Below, piece after piece: positions 1 through 9,009 of a stretch of DNA of 64,000 nucleotides. The first letter of the stretch is position 1. The number at the start of each line of letters is the position of its first letter. The notes under the pieces were generated by a model. It saw nothing but the letters and a program-made list of their open reading frames with translations. It did not search any database and was not told the DNA's origin. The stretch is from NCBI GenBank assembly GCA_041287425.1, contig JBEULG010000026.1, positions 14,314-78,313 of the forward strand, written 5' to 3'. The position numbers were made by a program, and so were the translations under genes. The stretch is from JAFGSI01 sp041287425. GTDB taxonomy: Bacteria > Chloroflexota > Anaerolineae > Anaerolineales > Villigracilaceae.

Positions 1-40
1 TTGGTCGTCTCATCTCAGTGGGTTTTGATTAAGGAGGCTC

Positions 41-1000
41 ATGCTTCGCTCACTTCTCATCTATTTGTCGAAGGCTGCCTGGGCGCAGCGAATAGTTACC
101 GGCTGGAAATTTGCGTGGAAGGCTGCCAGCCGGTTCGTTGCCGGCAATACCATTCAAGACGCCATCAACGTTGTGCGCGAACTCAATGCCAGGGGCATCA
201 ATGCCACCCTCGACCATCTGGGTGAAAACACGACTACGCCCGACGAGGCCCGCAAAGCGACAGCCGACATCATCGAATTACTCGAGCAAATCAATTGTTG
301 CGAGGTGCGGGCCAACGTTTCAATCAAGTTGACTCAAATCGGTCTGGCGTTGGATGAAGACCTGTGCGCGCAGAATCTGGAACAAATCCTCGCCGCCGCC
401 AAGAAGAACGGCAACTTTGTGCGCATTGACATCGAAGATACGCCCTATACCGACAAGACATTCCACCTGTATCGCTTGATGCGCCAGAAAGGATACGAGA
501 ACACGGGGGTTGCCATTCAGTCGTACCTGTACCGCTCCGAGAAAGATGCCCGCGCCCTGTTGGCCGAAGGGGCTTGTTTTCGCCTGGTGAAGGGGGCCTA
601 CAAAGAGCCGCCGGACAAGGCTTATCCCAAGAAGGCCGATGTGGATGCCAATTTCGATTTGTTGAGCAGCATTTTGATCGATGGCGCCCTGGCCAGCGGG
701 GCCCGTCCGGTCAGCGCCGACGGCCGTTTTCCTCCCGTCCCCGCTCTTGGCACGCACGATGTCAGGCGAATCGAATTCGCCAAACAATACGCCGAACGAG
801 TTGGCTTGCCCAAGCAGGCCCTGGAATTCCAAATGCTCTACGGCATCCGCCGCGACCTGCAGGAGCAGTGCGTGGCTGAGGGCTATCCGGTGCGGGTGTA
901 TGTCCCCTATGGGACGCATTGGTATCCGTATTTCATGCGCCGCCTGGCCGAACGGCCAGCCAACATCTGGTTCTTCCTCTCGAATTTCTTCCGCAAATAG
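41..1000 (+). CDS. Proline dehydrogenase (PRODH, PutA-like monofunctional)
   Basis: The protein oxidises L-proline to pyrroline-5-carboxylate with an FAD cofactor and passes electrons to quinone, the first step of proline breakdown. The 319-residue length fits a monofunctional PRODH TIM barrel. Family motifs are visible: RLVKGAYKE near residue 180, and EFQMLYGIRRDLQ followed by VRVYVPYGTHWYPYFMRRLA in the last 60 residues, which hold the substrate-binding arginines. The ATG at 41 was chosen because a strong AAGGAGG lies just upstream. No pyrroline-5-carboxylate dehydrogenase is adjacent. A strong hairpin terminator follows. Confidence 0.93.
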   Translation: MLRSLLIYLSKAAWAQRIVTGWKFAWKAASRFVAGNTIQDAINVVRELNARGINATLDHLGENTTTPDEARKATADIIELLEQINCCEVRANVSIKLTQIGLALDEDLCAQNLEQILAAAKKNGNFVRIDIEDTPYTDKTFHLYRLMRQKGYENTGVAIQSYLYRSEKDARALLAEGACFRLVKGAYKEPPDKAYPKKADVDANFDLLSSILIDGALASGARPVSADGRFPPVPALGTHDVRRIEFAKQYAERVGLPKQALEFQMLYGIRRDLQEQCVAEGYPVRVYVPYGTHWYPYFMRRLAERPANIWFFLSNFFRK

Positions 1001-1021
1001 GCGAGAGAGACGCCCCCTTCC

Positions 1022-1063
1022 GCCTCTAGCCGGCGCCTTCGGGCGGCTGCCAGAGGCTTTTTT
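1022..1063 (+). terminator. Rho-independent terminator after proline dehydrogenase
   Basis: GCCTCT (1022-1027) pairs with AGAGGC (1052-1057), with an inner GC-rich stem around a TTCG tetraloop, followed by a run of six T. Confidence 0.8.
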
Positions 1064-1133
1064 ATTTCGAGAGACCGAGGCGGGCAAGATGTTTTCCGTT
1101 TTCATCGAGACGCTTCTGTGGTAAAACAGGGAC

Positions 1134-1856
1134 ATGGACCGCTTGCCTCTTGCCCTGGTGACCGGCGCGGCCCGCCGCCTGGGCCGCCTCTTTGCGTTGA
1201 CTCTGGCGCGGCGAGGCTATGGCATCCTCTTGCATTATCACGCCTCGGCGGCCGCAGCAGCCCAAACGGCGGAGGAAATCCGGGCTTTGGGCGTCTTCGT
1301 CCAGACCATCCGGGCCGATTTGGCCGACCCGCTCCAGGTGCCGGCGCTTTTTGCGGCGGTGGACGCGGCGGGAGGAAGCCTTGACGTCCTGGTCAATTCG
1401 GCGGCCATCATGAGGCGCTCGGAGGCCGCCAGCCTGTCTCTCGCCGATTGGGAGGCGACTTTGGCGGTCAACCTGCGCGCCCCCTTCTTGCTGGCCCAGC
1501 AAGCCGTAGAGCGGATGACGAACGGCGGGCTGATTGTCAACCTCACCGACGTCGGCGCGCAGAAAGCCTGGAGCGGTTATGTGGATTATGTGGTCAGCAA
1601 GGCCGGTTTGGAAGCCCTGACCCGCCTTCTGGCGAAAGCCTTTGCCCCGCGGGTGCGCGTCAACGCCATCGCCCCCGGGCTTGTTTTGCCGGCAGACGAT
1701 TTTCCCGCCGCCCAGTGGGAATCCCTCGTTGGGCGGACGCCGCTCCGCCGCCCCGTCCGGCCGGAGGATGTGGCCGCGGCCCTCGAATTCCTGCTCGACA
1801 ACGCTTCCATCACCGGCCAGATCATTGCCGTAGATGGCGGCTATTCGCTCGTTTGA
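1134..1856 (+). CDS. Short-chain dehydrogenase/reductase (SDR)
   Basis: This 240-residue protein is a classical SDR, a cytosolic NAD(P)-dependent oxidoreductase. The N-terminal cofactor motif TGAARRLG is at residues 10-17, NSAA at 88-91, and the catalytic YxxxK pair at Tyr152/Lys156. The usual catalytic serine position near residue 139 reads LTDV, so Ser appears replaced by Thr/Asp, as in some pteridine-reductase-like SDRs. The arginine after the glycine motif suggests NADP(H). The substrate is unknown. A TAAAAC hexamer lies 6 bases before the ATG and no Shine-Dalgarno is seen, which suggests leaderless translation. The next gene starts 10 bases after the stop. Confidence 0.88.
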   Translation: MDRLPLALVTGAARRLGRLFALTLARRGYGILLHYHASAAAAAQTAEEIRALGVFVQTIRADLADPLQVPALFAAVDAAGGSLDVLVNSAAIMRRSEAASLSLADWEATLAVNLRAPFLLAQQAVERMTNGGLIVNLTDVGAQKAWSGYVDYVVSKAGLEALTRLLAKAFAPRVRVNAIAPGLVLPADDFPAAQWESLVGRTPLRRPVRPEDVAAALEFLLDNASITGQIIAVDGGYSLV

Positions 1857-1865
1857 AAGCACACT

Positions 1866-2738
1866 ATGGGAGCGTTTCTCAAAGTCCTTCGTCCTTTTGC
1901 TTTGTTCTTTGCCCTGCTGGGCTGGTTATTGGGCGCCGGCATGGCTCGTTACCTGGGAGGGGGCGTCTCCTGGGGGCCGTTTGCATTTGGTCTGGCCGTT
2001 GTTCTGGCCTTGCTGCCGTCGGCTTTCTGGATGGCCGAGGCCTTTCGGCTGCCGTTTACGCCTCTCGATGCGGGCGAAACTCCCAGGCAGCGCCTCCGTC
2101 TGCAAGAAAGATTGCTCTCGGCCTCTTACATCAGCCTGGCGCTGGCGTTTGTGTGTACCCTGACTCTGCTGATGATGGGGCAACTGGAACCGGCCAGCGG
2201 CGTTCTGACGGGGATGGGTTTCCTTTTTGTCGTTGGCTATGCCGTTCCGCCTTTCCGCGCCTGCGACAGGGGCTATGGAGAGTTTTTGCTGGCCTTTTAT
2301 CTCACCATCCTTGTGCCGACGCTGTCCTTCTTTTTGCAAACCGGCGATTTTCATCGCTTGCTGCCGATTGTGAGTTTTCCCTTGATGCTTCTGGCGCTGG
2401 CCTGGTTGTTGGTGGAAGATTTTCCGACCTTTGCTCATGATCAAAGGTTGGGCCGGCAAACGTTGTTGACTCGTCTGACCTGGCCGCGAGCGATTCCACT
2501 CCATCATTTGCTCGTCATCCTGGCATTTCTGCTGTTTGGCCTGGCCCCACCGCTGGGCGTTTCGTGGGCGCTCGTTTGGCCGGTCTTTCTCATCGCGCCG
2601 CTGGCGGGCGTACAAGTCTTTTGGTTACATCGCATCGGTCAAGGAGGGCGCACCTTGTGGAAGTTCTTGCTGCCTTTGGCAGCCGGAACGTTCGGCCTCC
2701 CGCTTTACCTGCTGACCCTGGCTTTTTGGCTGCGCTGA
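1866..2738 (+). CDS. UbiA/MenA-like prenyltransferase family membrane protein
   Basis: The 290-residue protein is very hydrophobic, with about eight or nine predicted membrane helices. Two stretches resemble UbiA-superfamily prenyltransferases: YAVPPFRACDRGYGE near residue 119, like the tyrosine-proline-proline/glycine-glutamate loop of MenA relatives, and EDFPTFAHDQRLGRQTLLTR near 186, in the position of the second Asp-rich motif. The first Asp-rich motif is not recognisable, so activity on a prenyl diphosphate is uncertain. It follows the SDR with a 10-base gap and is probably co-transcribed. It could act in quinone or lipid modification. Confidence 0.6.
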   Translation: MGAFLKVLRPFALFFALLGWLLGAGMARYLGGGVSWGPFAFGLAVVLALLPSAFWMAEAFRLPFTPLDAGETPRQRLRLQERLLSASYISLALAFVCTLTLLMMGQLEPASGVLTGMGFLFVVGYAVPPFRACDRGYGEFLLAFYLTILVPTLSFFLQTGDFHRLLPIVSFPLMLLALAWLLVEDFPTFAHDQRLGRQTLLTRLTWPRAIPLHHLLVILAFLLFGLAPPLGVSWALVWPVFLIAPLAGVQVFWLHRIGQGGRTLWKFLLPLAAGTFGLPLYLLTLAFWLR

Positions 2739-2790
2739 TTCTGGCAGATTGCGTTCTTGTTCTGCTTTCATCTGCCCTACTTTCGGGGTA

Positions 2791-2818
2791 TTGCCGCTCT
2801 GAATTTTCAAGGTACAAT
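2791..2818 (+). promoter_or_regulatory. Sigma-70 type promoter of the receiver-domain gene
   Basis: TTGCCG (2791-2796), a 16-base spacer and TACAAT (2813-2818) lie about 30 bases upstream of the ATG at 2848, which also has a GGAGG ribosome site. Confidence 0.6.
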
Positions 2819-2847
2819 CGAATCGAATCCGCAAATGGAGGTAATCC

Positions 2848-3213
2848 ATGTCTTTTGTTCTCGTGATTGACGATAACCGCCAGACTGCCGATGCTCTGGG
2901 CCAGATTCTGAATCTATGGGGTTTTGAGAGCCGCCTGGCGCTTGGCCCCAGTGCCGCCATGGCCATTCTTTCGGCCGATACACCCGCGCTTATTACGCTG
3001 GATATCAATATGCCCGGTGTAGATGGTTTCGAGGTGCTGGGCTATTTGCGCCGCGAGCCGCGTCTGATGAATGTGCCGGTCATTGTTGTGACCTCTGACG
3101 ATCAACTGGAGACCTCCCAGCGGGCAATGAAGGGAGGCGCAAACGCGGTCGTCATCAAGCCGGTCATGCCCGATACACTCGAAGAGGCGCTCAAGAAAAT
3201 CGGCCTCTTGTGA
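2848..3213 (+). CDS. Single-domain response regulator (CheY-like receiver)
   Basis: The 121-residue protein is a lone receiver domain with no output domain. All phosphorylation residues are present: the acidic pair Asp8/Asp9, the phosphoacceptor Asp52 in TLDINMP, Thr82/Ser83 after the fourth strand, and Lys104 in VIKP. It should be phosphorylated by a histidine kinase that is not in this window. GGAGG lies 6 bases before the ATG, and its own promoter is visible upstream. The partner and output are unknown. Lone receivers often work by protein-protein contact. Confidence 0.9.
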   Translation: MSFVLVIDDNRQTADALGQILNLWGFESRLALGPSAAMAILSADTPALITLDINMPGVDGFEVLGYLRREPRLMNVPVIVVTSDDQLETSQRAMKGGANAVVIKPVMPDTLEEALKKIGLL

Positions 3214-3239
3214 TCCATCTGGCTGGCTGCATAGCAGGC

Positions 3240-3268
3240 TTGGCAAGAACTTGGCCCCAGTTTATAAT
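3240..3268 (+). promoter_or_regulatory. Near-consensus promoter of the peroxiredoxin gene
   Basis: TTGGCA (3240-3245), a 17-base spacer and a perfect TATAAT (3263-3268) lie 36 bases upstream of the ATG at 3305. Confidence 0.8.
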
Positions 3269-3304
3269 TGCACTATTCATATCCAATTTATCAAGTGAGT
3301 GCCT

Positions 3305-3769
3305 ATGGCAATTTCTCCCGGTGTTCCCGCTCCAGATTTTGCCCTGCCCGATGAAAAGGGCGTCATCCGCCGGTTGTCCGAGTTCCGCGGCCGGCCGGTG
3401 GTTCTGTATTTTTACCCCAAAGACGATACGCCCGGCTGCACCACAGAGGCCTGTAACTTCCGCGACGATTACAGCGCTTACCTCGAGGCAGATGTGATCA
3501 TCTTGGGCGTCAGCCCCGACAGCGTCGCCTCGCACGCTCGCTTTAAAGAGAAATACGGCCTTCCCTTTCCCCTCCTGGCCGATGAAAATCACGAGGTCGC
3601 TTCGGCTTATGGGGTGTGGGGGCCGAAGAAATTTATGGGGCGCGAGTACGAGGGCGTCTTGCGGACGACGTTCATCATTGATGCCCACGGACAGATTGGG
3701 CGCGTCTTCGAGAATGTCAGGCCGGCCGAGCACAGCGCCGAGGTCCTGGAGGCTTTGCGTCGCCTGTGA
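3305..3769 (+). CDS. bcp: Peroxiredoxin, BCP/PrxQ type
   Basis: This thiol peroxidase reduces H2O2 and organic hydroperoxides, recycled by thioredoxin. From the ATG at 3305 it has 154 residues, the usual BCP length. The motif PGCTTEAC gives peroxidatic Cys45 and resolving Cys50, the CX4C spacing of the BCP subfamily. A GTG at 3299 is in frame, but AAGTGAG sits at a better distance from the ATG at 3305. The gene has a strong promoter of its own and ends at a hairpin terminator, so it is probably monocistronic. Confidence 0.93.
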   Translation: MAISPGVPAPDFALPDEKGVIRRLSEFRGRPVVLYFYPKDDTPGCTTEACNFRDDYSAYLEADVIILGVSPDSVASHARFKEKYGLPFPLLADENHEVASAYGVWGPKKFMGREYEGVLRTTFIIDAHGQIGRVFENVRPAEHSAEVLEALRRL

Positions 3770-3787
3770 GCGCGTGAGCAGAGAACA

Positions 3788-3820
3788 AGCGGGTGCCCAA
3801 CCGGCGCCCGCTTTCTATTT
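3788..3820 (+). terminator. Hairpin terminator between convergent genes
   Basis: AGCGGGTGCC (3788-3797) pairs with GGCGCCCGCT (3803-3812) around a 5-base loop, and a T-rich tract follows. It lies just after bcp and before the end of the convergent membrane protein gene. Confidence 0.75.
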
Positions 3821-3822
3821 CC

Positions 3823-5280
3823 TCATCGTTTTGTGAAGATGACGCTCTGGGCGTCTGCATAGCGCGCTTGCCATGCGGGCGAGGCGGCGAGGGCGATTGC
3901 CAGCGGGGCGTCCGTCTCGATCAACACCAGGCCCACATTCGCCTCGTCGAGGGCGGTTTCCCAGCCCGGCTCGGCGCGATAGATGGCCAGGTAATCGAAG
4001 ATGAACTGGTCGCCATACAGGTCGGCGCGGCCATCAATGTACACCGGATAATCCGGATACAGGCGCCAGATCAAATAACCACCCCAGCCGTAGGTGTTAT
4101 AGAGATGCCCCGACGGTTGATTGCGCTCGATCCAATCCGCGGCTGCGGCGGGGAATTGCGTTCGTTCGGTCGTCGCCTGTTCTTGAACGACGGCCAGGAA
4201 ACGCAGCCCGCCTGCCAGCAGAGCGGCGGCCAGAACCAGCAGATTGAGCCAGGCAAGCGGCCGGGGGCGGGCCCGGACCTCGCTCCCGCTCCGCAGGAGA
4301 GCGGCGGCCTGCGCGGCGAGTAGGGGGACGGCAACCAGCGCGAAAAGAGAGACGTTGCGCATCGAGCGGAGGGCAAAATAGCCCAGGCCGACCGTCAGCA
4401 GCAAGTGAGTCGGGTTGACGCTTCGTCCTCGGCCGACCGCTCCGGCAACGATGAGAGCCAGAATCAGCCAGGCAAGCGGCTGCCATTCAATCAGATGGAA
4501 GTCTGGCGAAGCCCATTCCTGGATGAACATCTGCATCGAAGGGCTGTTGAGCGTTTCGAAGGGGTAGGTGTACAGGCGCCCTCCGTTGGGGTTGAGCGGC
4601 ACGACCAGCAGACAGGCCGTCAAAGCAAGGCTCAAGAGGCCTCCCTGGCGGAAGGCCGCCTTTTGCGCCGCCTCGTCTTTGGTGAAACGGGCTCGCACAA
4701 AGGCCGCGGCCTGAACGGCTGCGTAAGCGCCGATGAGGAAAATTCCCAGGGCGAAGCCGGCGTGCAGGTTAACCCATAGGATGGTGATGAGCGGCAACTG
4801 AATCAGGCTGTCGAGCCGGCCCGTTTTCTGGAAGCGATCGAGCAGATAGAGAAAAAGGCTGCCCAGCAGCAGCGAAAACATCTGCGGGCGCACGCCCCAG
4901 GTAGGGGCGGTGGCGAGGGCGCCCAGCAACAGGGCAAAACCGGCCAGATAGGGTTTGCCGGGGCTGCGCAGGTAAACCAGGGCGAACGCGGCGGTGATGA
5001 TGCCCCCAAAGACGACGACCAGCAGAGGCAAACCGCCCAGCCGGTACAGGCCGTAAATCAGAATTTCGGCGAGCCATTCATGGGCGACCCAGGTTTCACC
5101 GCGCTTCGTGAACGAGAAGGGGTCTGTGTGGGGAATGACCCGGTTCTCGACCATCCACTGTCCGCTGCGCAAATGCCACCAGAAATCGGGGTCTGCCACC
5201 GGCCGCAGGGTCATGGTCCACAGGCCGATAAAAAGCAGGAGGGTGAACAATTGTCGGGTGTTCAGGCGCATTTGCCCCAT
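3823..5280 (-). CDS. Polytopic membrane protein, GT-C-like, function unknown
   Basis: The protein has 485 residues with about 10-11 membrane helices and a soluble C-terminal part after residue 380. An early acidic motif, DPDFWWHLRSGQWMV near residue 30, sits in the first extracytoplasmic loop. This is typical of a widespread family resembling lipid-linked GT-C glycosyltransferases, where acidic loop residues bind metal or donor. The C-terminal part (YNTYGWGGYLIWRLYP, VYIDGRADLYG) is also typical of that group. The substrate is unknown. An alternative start at the ATG at 5271 lies 7 bases after a TAAAAT hexamer and would be leaderless. Confidence 0.65.
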   Translation of the reverse strand: MGQMRLNTRQLFTLLLFIGLWTMTLRPVADPDFWWHLRSGQWMVENRVIPHTDPFSFTKRGETWVAHEWLAEILIYGLYRLGGLPLLVVVFGGIITAAFALVYLRSPGKPYLAGFALLLGALATAPTWGVRPQMFSLLLGSLFLYLLDRFQKTGRLDSLIQLPLITILWVNLHAGFALGIFLIGAYAAVQAAAFVRARFTKDEAAQKAAFRQGGLLSLALTACLLVVPLNPNGGRLYTYPFETLNSPSMQMFIQEWASPDFHLIEWQPLAWLILALIVAGAVGRGRSVNPTHLLLTVGLGYFALRSMRNVSLFALVAVPLLAAQAAALLRSGSEVRARPRPLAWLNLLVLAAALLAGGLRFLAVVQEQATTERTQFPAAAADWIERNQPSGHLYNTYGWGGYLIWRLYPDYPVYIDGRADLYGDQFIFDYLAIYRAEPGWETALDEANVGLVLIETDAPLAIALAASPAWQARYADAQSVIFTKR

Positions 5281-5411
5281 TTTACTGCAAGATTTTTGGC
5301 TGCCACTTCCCTCCCTGGCCTGAGGTGCGGGGTTTTGCGCTTTTCCAAGCGGGCCATCTCGTAGGATGAGATTTATCTCGCTCTCTGGCTGCTGGAGAGG
5401 AACGCCGGATT

Positions 5412-5446
5412 CAAAAAAAGCGGGGCGGAAGGTTTTTCCGCCCCGC
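5412..5446 (-). terminator. Rho-independent terminator of the sigma factor gene
   Basis: An 11-bp perfect stem (5420-5430 with 5436-5446) around a 5-base loop is followed, read on the minus strand, by a run of seven T. It ends 5 bases past the stop of the sigma factor gene. Confidence 0.9.
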
Positions 5447-5450
5447 GTGG

Positions 5451-6656
5451 CTACTCGCCCAAATAGTCGCGCAACTTGCGCCGAATGGATGGGTGACGCA
5501 AGCGGCTGAGCGCCTGGGCCTCGATTTGGCGGACGCGCTCGCGGGTGACGCCCATTTTGCGCCCGACTTCTTCGAGGGTATAGGCCTGGCCATCGAGCAG
5601 GCCGTAGCGCAGTTGCAGAATGCGCACCTCGCGCGGCGGCAGGCCGTTCAGGACCTCGCCCAAATGCTCGCGCAGCAGGTTGTAGGTGGCGGTGTCGTCG
5701 GGCGGGGCCGCCTCGTCGTCCTCGATAAAATCGCCCAGGACGGAGTCTTCTTCGTCATCGGTGGGAGTTTCGAGGGAGAGGGGGCGGCGCGCCACCTGAA
5801 TCATGTTCTCGACTTTCTTGGGCGGCACTTCGAGGGCATCGGCCAGTTCTTCGACCGAGGGTTCGCGCCCCAGGCGCTGGGTCAGTTGATGCTGGACGCG
5901 CAGCAGTTTGTTGATTTGATCGCCCATGTGGACCGGGACGCGGATGGTGCGGCCTTGGTCGGCGATGGCGCGAGTGACGGCCTGACGAATCCACCAGGTG
6001 GCGTAGGTGCTGAATTTGTGACCGCGCCGGTAGTCGAATTTTTTGGTGGCGCGAATCAGGCCGATGTTGCCCTCTTGAATCAGGTCGAGAAAGGGAACGC
6101 CGCGCCCCATGTATTTTTTGGCGACGCTGATGACCAGGCGGCTGTTGGCGGTGATGAGATGTTCGCGCGCCGCCCAGCCGTCTTCGATCAGGCGGCGGAG
6201 TTCCATGCGGCGGCGCGGGCTGACGTTGCCGCGCGCCAGTTCTTCGCGCGCCATGCGGCCGCGCTCGATCCGTTGCGCCAGTTCGACTTCTTCCTCAGCC
6301 GTCAGGAGCGGTACGCGGCTGACCTCTTTGAGGTACAGGCCGATGGTGTCGTCGGTGTCGATGTTCGCCAGGTAATCATCCAGGCCGGCCTCGGGTTCGG
6401 CCTCCGGGCCGATCCCTTCGGTGGCGGCGAGTTCGTCTTCGGGAGGCTCTTCGGCGGGCATGTCTTCGATAAAGGGAACGCCGGCACTCAGTAGCGCCGC
6501 AAATGCCTCTTCCAGTTGTTCCACGTCCTGCTCGGCTTCGGGGAAGAAGTGCAGGATATCGTCAATGGTCACATAGGACTTTTGACGTCCCAGTTCGATC
6601 AAACGGGCAATGGCGGAAAATTCTTCTTCTTCCTCAATCAGTAAAGGATTTTCCAT
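5451..6656 (-). CDS. rpoD: Primary RNA polymerase sigma factor (RpoD/SigA family)
   Basis: The 401-residue protein is a group 1/2 sigma-70 factor that directs RNA polymerase to -35/-10 promoters. Region 1.2 is seen in DDTIGLYLKEVSRVPLLTAE near residue 100. Region 2 is seen in LIQEGNIGLIRATKKFDYRR and FSTYATWWIRQAVTRAI. Region 3 is RIPVH-like (TIRVPVHMGDQINKLLRVQ). The C-terminal helix-turn-helix of region 4 reads YTLEEVGRKMGVTRERVRQI. The N-terminal 90 residues are acidic and poorly conserved, as in many SigA proteins. The near-consensus promoters in this window fit its expected specificity. Whether it is the main or an alternative group 2 factor cannot be told here. Confidence 0.93.
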   Translation of the reverse strand: MENPLLIEEEEEFSAIARLIELGRQKSYVTIDDILHFFPEAEQDVEQLEEAFAALLSAGVPFIEDMPAEEPPEDELAATEGIGPEAEPEAGLDDYLANIDTDDTIGLYLKEVSRVPLLTAEEEVELAQRIERGRMAREELARGNVSPRRRMELRRLIEDGWAAREHLITANSRLVISVAKKYMGRGVPFLDLIQEGNIGLIRATKKFDYRRGHKFSTYATWWIRQAVTRAIADQGRTIRVPVHMGDQINKLLRVQHQLTQRLGREPSVEELADALEVPPKKVENMIQVARRPLSLETPTDDEEDSVLGDFIEDDEAAPPDDTATYNLLREHLGEVLNGLPPREVRILQLRYGLLDGQAYTLEEVGRKMGVTRERVRQIEAQALSRLRHPSIRRKLRDYLGE

Positions 6657-6765
6657 AATTCTGCTCGGTTACGTTTCTTCCTTTTTGTGTATATGTTCTC
6701 AATCAGGATACTCTTTTTTGAACCCAAAAGCAATACCTTAGGGGGTTGATTTTTCGGCTTGCCCA

Positions 6766-7401
6766 TCAGGGTGTGGCCGTCGGCGTCGGGGGTTCTTCGG
6801 TGGGCGTCTCGCCGGGCGGTGTTTCTTCCGGCGAGGGGGTTTCGGTTGCCGGCTCAGGGGTGGGCGTGGCCGGGTAGGGCGGAGCGGTCAGCAGGTTCGC
6901 GAGAGCCTCGATTCCGCTGGCGCTGATGATGTAGTCGGTGCCGTTCACCCGGACGTAGTAACCGCTGCCGGTGGGGGTTTTTCTGCCGACCTCCAACTGG
7001 TATGCCGTCCCGCCGGCGAAAGCGAGGTCAATCACATACGCCGGCTGGTCTACGCCCAGGACGTCGGGAGCGAGGTCGGCCTCGACCTGATTGAGAACGC
7101 GCAGGCTCATCACCTGAATCTCAACCGCGCCGGCCCGGGCCGGGTCAGCCTCGCCGGGGCGTGGCAGTCGGACGGTCCACGGCCCGGAGGGGTCGCGCTC
7201 CAGTCGGACGGTGGTGCGCCCATCGGTGATGCGGACACTGGTCAGCAGGCCGAGGTCGCTGGTGAAGAGGAGGTAAGAACCGCTTGTGGGGGTCGGTTCG
7301 CTCGTTTCGGCCTGGGGGGGCTCCCAGTTTTTCCAAAGGAAATAGGCGGCGAGGACGACGGCCAGGATGAGGAGGACGATGAGCGTGTCTTTCTTGAACA
7401 T
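6766..7401 (-). CDS. DUF4340-type accessory protein of Gld-like ABC operon
   Basis: This 211-residue protein has one N-terminal membrane helix (residues 7-23), then an extracytoplasmic domain resembling DUF4340, with repeated beta strands and a motif like LEVGRKTPTGSGYYVRVNG near residue 140. It ends in a Thr/Pro/Glu-rich tail that is probably unstructured. It is the last gene of the operon that encodes the ABC ATPase, permease and GldG-like protein, with 3 bases between the upstream stop and its start. DUF4340 proteins commonly accompany such operons; their molecular function is not established. Confidence 0.7.
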   Translation of the reverse strand: MFKKDTLIVLLILAVVLAAYFLWKNWEPPQAETSEPTPTSGSYLLFTSDLGLLTSVRITDGRTTVRLERDPSGPWTVRLPRPGEADPARAGAVEIQVMSLRVLNQVEADLAPDVLGVDQPAYVIDLAFAGGTAYQLEVGRKTPTGSGYYVRVNGTDYIISASGIEALANLLTAPPYPATPTPEPATETPSPEETPPGETPTEEPPTPTATP

Positions 7402-7404
7402 AGC

Positions 7405-9009
7405 CTATCCTTGTGCCCGGCGCATCAGCCAGGAGGCAACCCCGCCGACCACGATGAGCAGCGGGAGCAGGCAAATGAAGGATGCGCCCAGAATCAGAAT
7501 GGTGCCTTGGTTGACGTCGTCCGACAGGCGGCGGGTGATGCGTGCGGTCTGGGTCAGGGTGATGTAGTCTTCCTGGCCGGCAGCGTAGTCAACGGCGTTG
7601 GTGATGATGTTGCCGTTGCCGTAGACATCGAACAGGCTGTCGGTGGCGAAATCGGAATCGCCGAAGACGATGACCCGTCCGCCTGTGGAGAGGTTTTCGG
7701 AGACGGCTGCCAGAACAACCGGCCCGGCGGTATCAACGCCAGCGTTGAATTGCAGGTAACCCTGGTCAATCTCGGTCAGGTTCGTCTCGCCCCAGGCGCG
7801 GTTGACCGTGCTGACCAGAACGGTCGTCTGTACGTCGGCGGCTCCGCTGCCGATCGTCAGGCTGCGAGCGATGGGATAGTAGGTGTTGGTGGTTTGGATG
7901 TTTTGCACGATGGGATGATCGCCGTAGGAGGCCGAGACGGCTATGATCACCTGGTCGAGGCTGGGATCAATGACGATGTCATTGTTGAGGCTGATGTTCC
8001 AGTTGGCGGCCAGGTAGGCGCTCAGCGGATCGGGCCGATCTGCGGTGCCGGTATAGAGCGGCGATTCGGAGAGCAGGATCAGCGATCCGCCCTGGTCGAG
8101 GTACTGGATGATCAGGTCAACTTCTTCGGACGAGAGGGGCTGGGCGGGGCCGGCGATGATCAGGGCCTGGGCGTCGGCCGGGATTTGGTTTTCGGCGAGC
8201 AGGTTCAGGGTGTGAATGACGTAATTTTTGGCCGTCAGGGTGGATTGCAGGCGCGTGAGGCCGTTTTCGCCGCTTTCGTCCGGGCTGTGCTCGCCATGAC
8301 CGGTGACGAAGTAGACGACGCGCTCGCCGGGGTTCATCAGCCGCATCAAGGCGTTGACGATGGCCTGTTCGGTTGGATAGGTGACGGCCTCGCGCCGGTC
8401 GCCCATCACCAGGACGATGGTGCGGTCGCTGGTGATTTCGTACTCGAGGGCGCGGGCGGGGTTGGTGTCGGGATTGACGAATTCAAAGTCGAACTTGCCG
8501 TTCGAACTACTTTCCATGTTTTCCAACAGCTCGCGAATCTGGGTCGATTCCTGGGTGTAGAAAGCAATGGCGTGGACGGGTTCGTTCAGCAGGCGAAGGG
8601 TGTCGAGCGTTTCGGGGGCCAGGGTGTGTTGCAAATCCTCGGTCAAATCCAAGGCCTCCACGGGGGCGGCATAGGCCCACATGTTGGCGACCACGATGAT
8701 AGCCAAGAAGGCGATCAGGTTGACGGCGGCGTTGCTTCCGTAGCGCCCCTGTCGCCCGGTGAAGAAGTCGCGCACGCTTTCGGGGGTGATCAGCGCGTAG
8801 ACTGCCAGGCCGACCAGGATCATACCCAGCGAAATGTACAGGGCGGTATTCACCCATTGGTCGTTCTGCAGGGTGTACAGGTCGAGGACGAGTACCAGTT
8901 TGAACAGGCCGAAGAGGGCCGAGGCGAGCAAGGCCACGCCAGAGACGATGAGCGCGATGTACGCGTAGTTCTTGATGCTGGTTTTGGAAGAACGTTTCTT
9001 AGCCATCAT
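7405..9009 (-). CDS. GldG-family ABC-type auxiliary transport protein
   Basis: The protein has 534 residues: three N-terminal membrane helices (about 15-125), a large extracytoplasmic GldG/ABC-type uncharacterised domain, and a C-terminal helix near 510. The stretch around YFVTGHGEHSPDE is the typical ThrGlyHisGlyGlu signature of this family. The start was placed at the ATG at 9009, which overlaps the stop of the permease gene as ATGA and indicates translational coupling. The reading frame stays open much further upstream, but that part is only the shadow of the permease gene. With its neighbours it forms a membrane complex of unknown substrate. In Bacteroidetes the homologues belong to the gliding locus. 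Confidence 0.82.
   Translation of the reverse strand: MMAKKRSSKTSIKNYAYIALIVSGVALLASALFGLFKLVLVLDLYTLQNDQWVNTALYISLGMILVGLAVYALITPESVRDFFTGRQGRYGSNAAVNLIAFLAIIVVANMWAYAAPVEALDLTEDLQHTLAPETLDTLRLLNEPVHAIAFYTQESTQIRELLENMESSSNGKFDFEFVNPDTNPARALEYEITSDRTIVLVMGDRREAVTYPTEQAIVNALMRLMNPGERVVYFVTGHGEHSPDESGENGLTRLQSTLTAKNYVIHTLNLLAENQIPADAQALIIAGPAQPLSSEEVDLIIQYLDQGGSLILLSESPLYTGTADRPDPLSAYLAANWNISLNNDIVIDPSLDQVIIAVSASYGDHPIVQNIQTTNTYYPIARSLTIGSGAADVQTTVLVSTVNRAWGETNLTEIDQGYLQFNAGVDTAGPVVLAAVSENLSTGGRVIVFGDSDFATDSLFDVYGNGNIITNAVDYAAGQEDYITLTQTARITRRLSDDVNQGTILILGASFICLLPLLIVVGGVASWLMRRAQG

Noticed and set aside
320..1135. Long open frames on the strand opposite proline dehydrogenase and many other genes (for example 5493-6494 and 7411-9078)
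   Set aside because: They mirror the codon pattern of clear genes on the other strand, have no recognisable domains and lack ribosome sites. High GC content makes such frames common.
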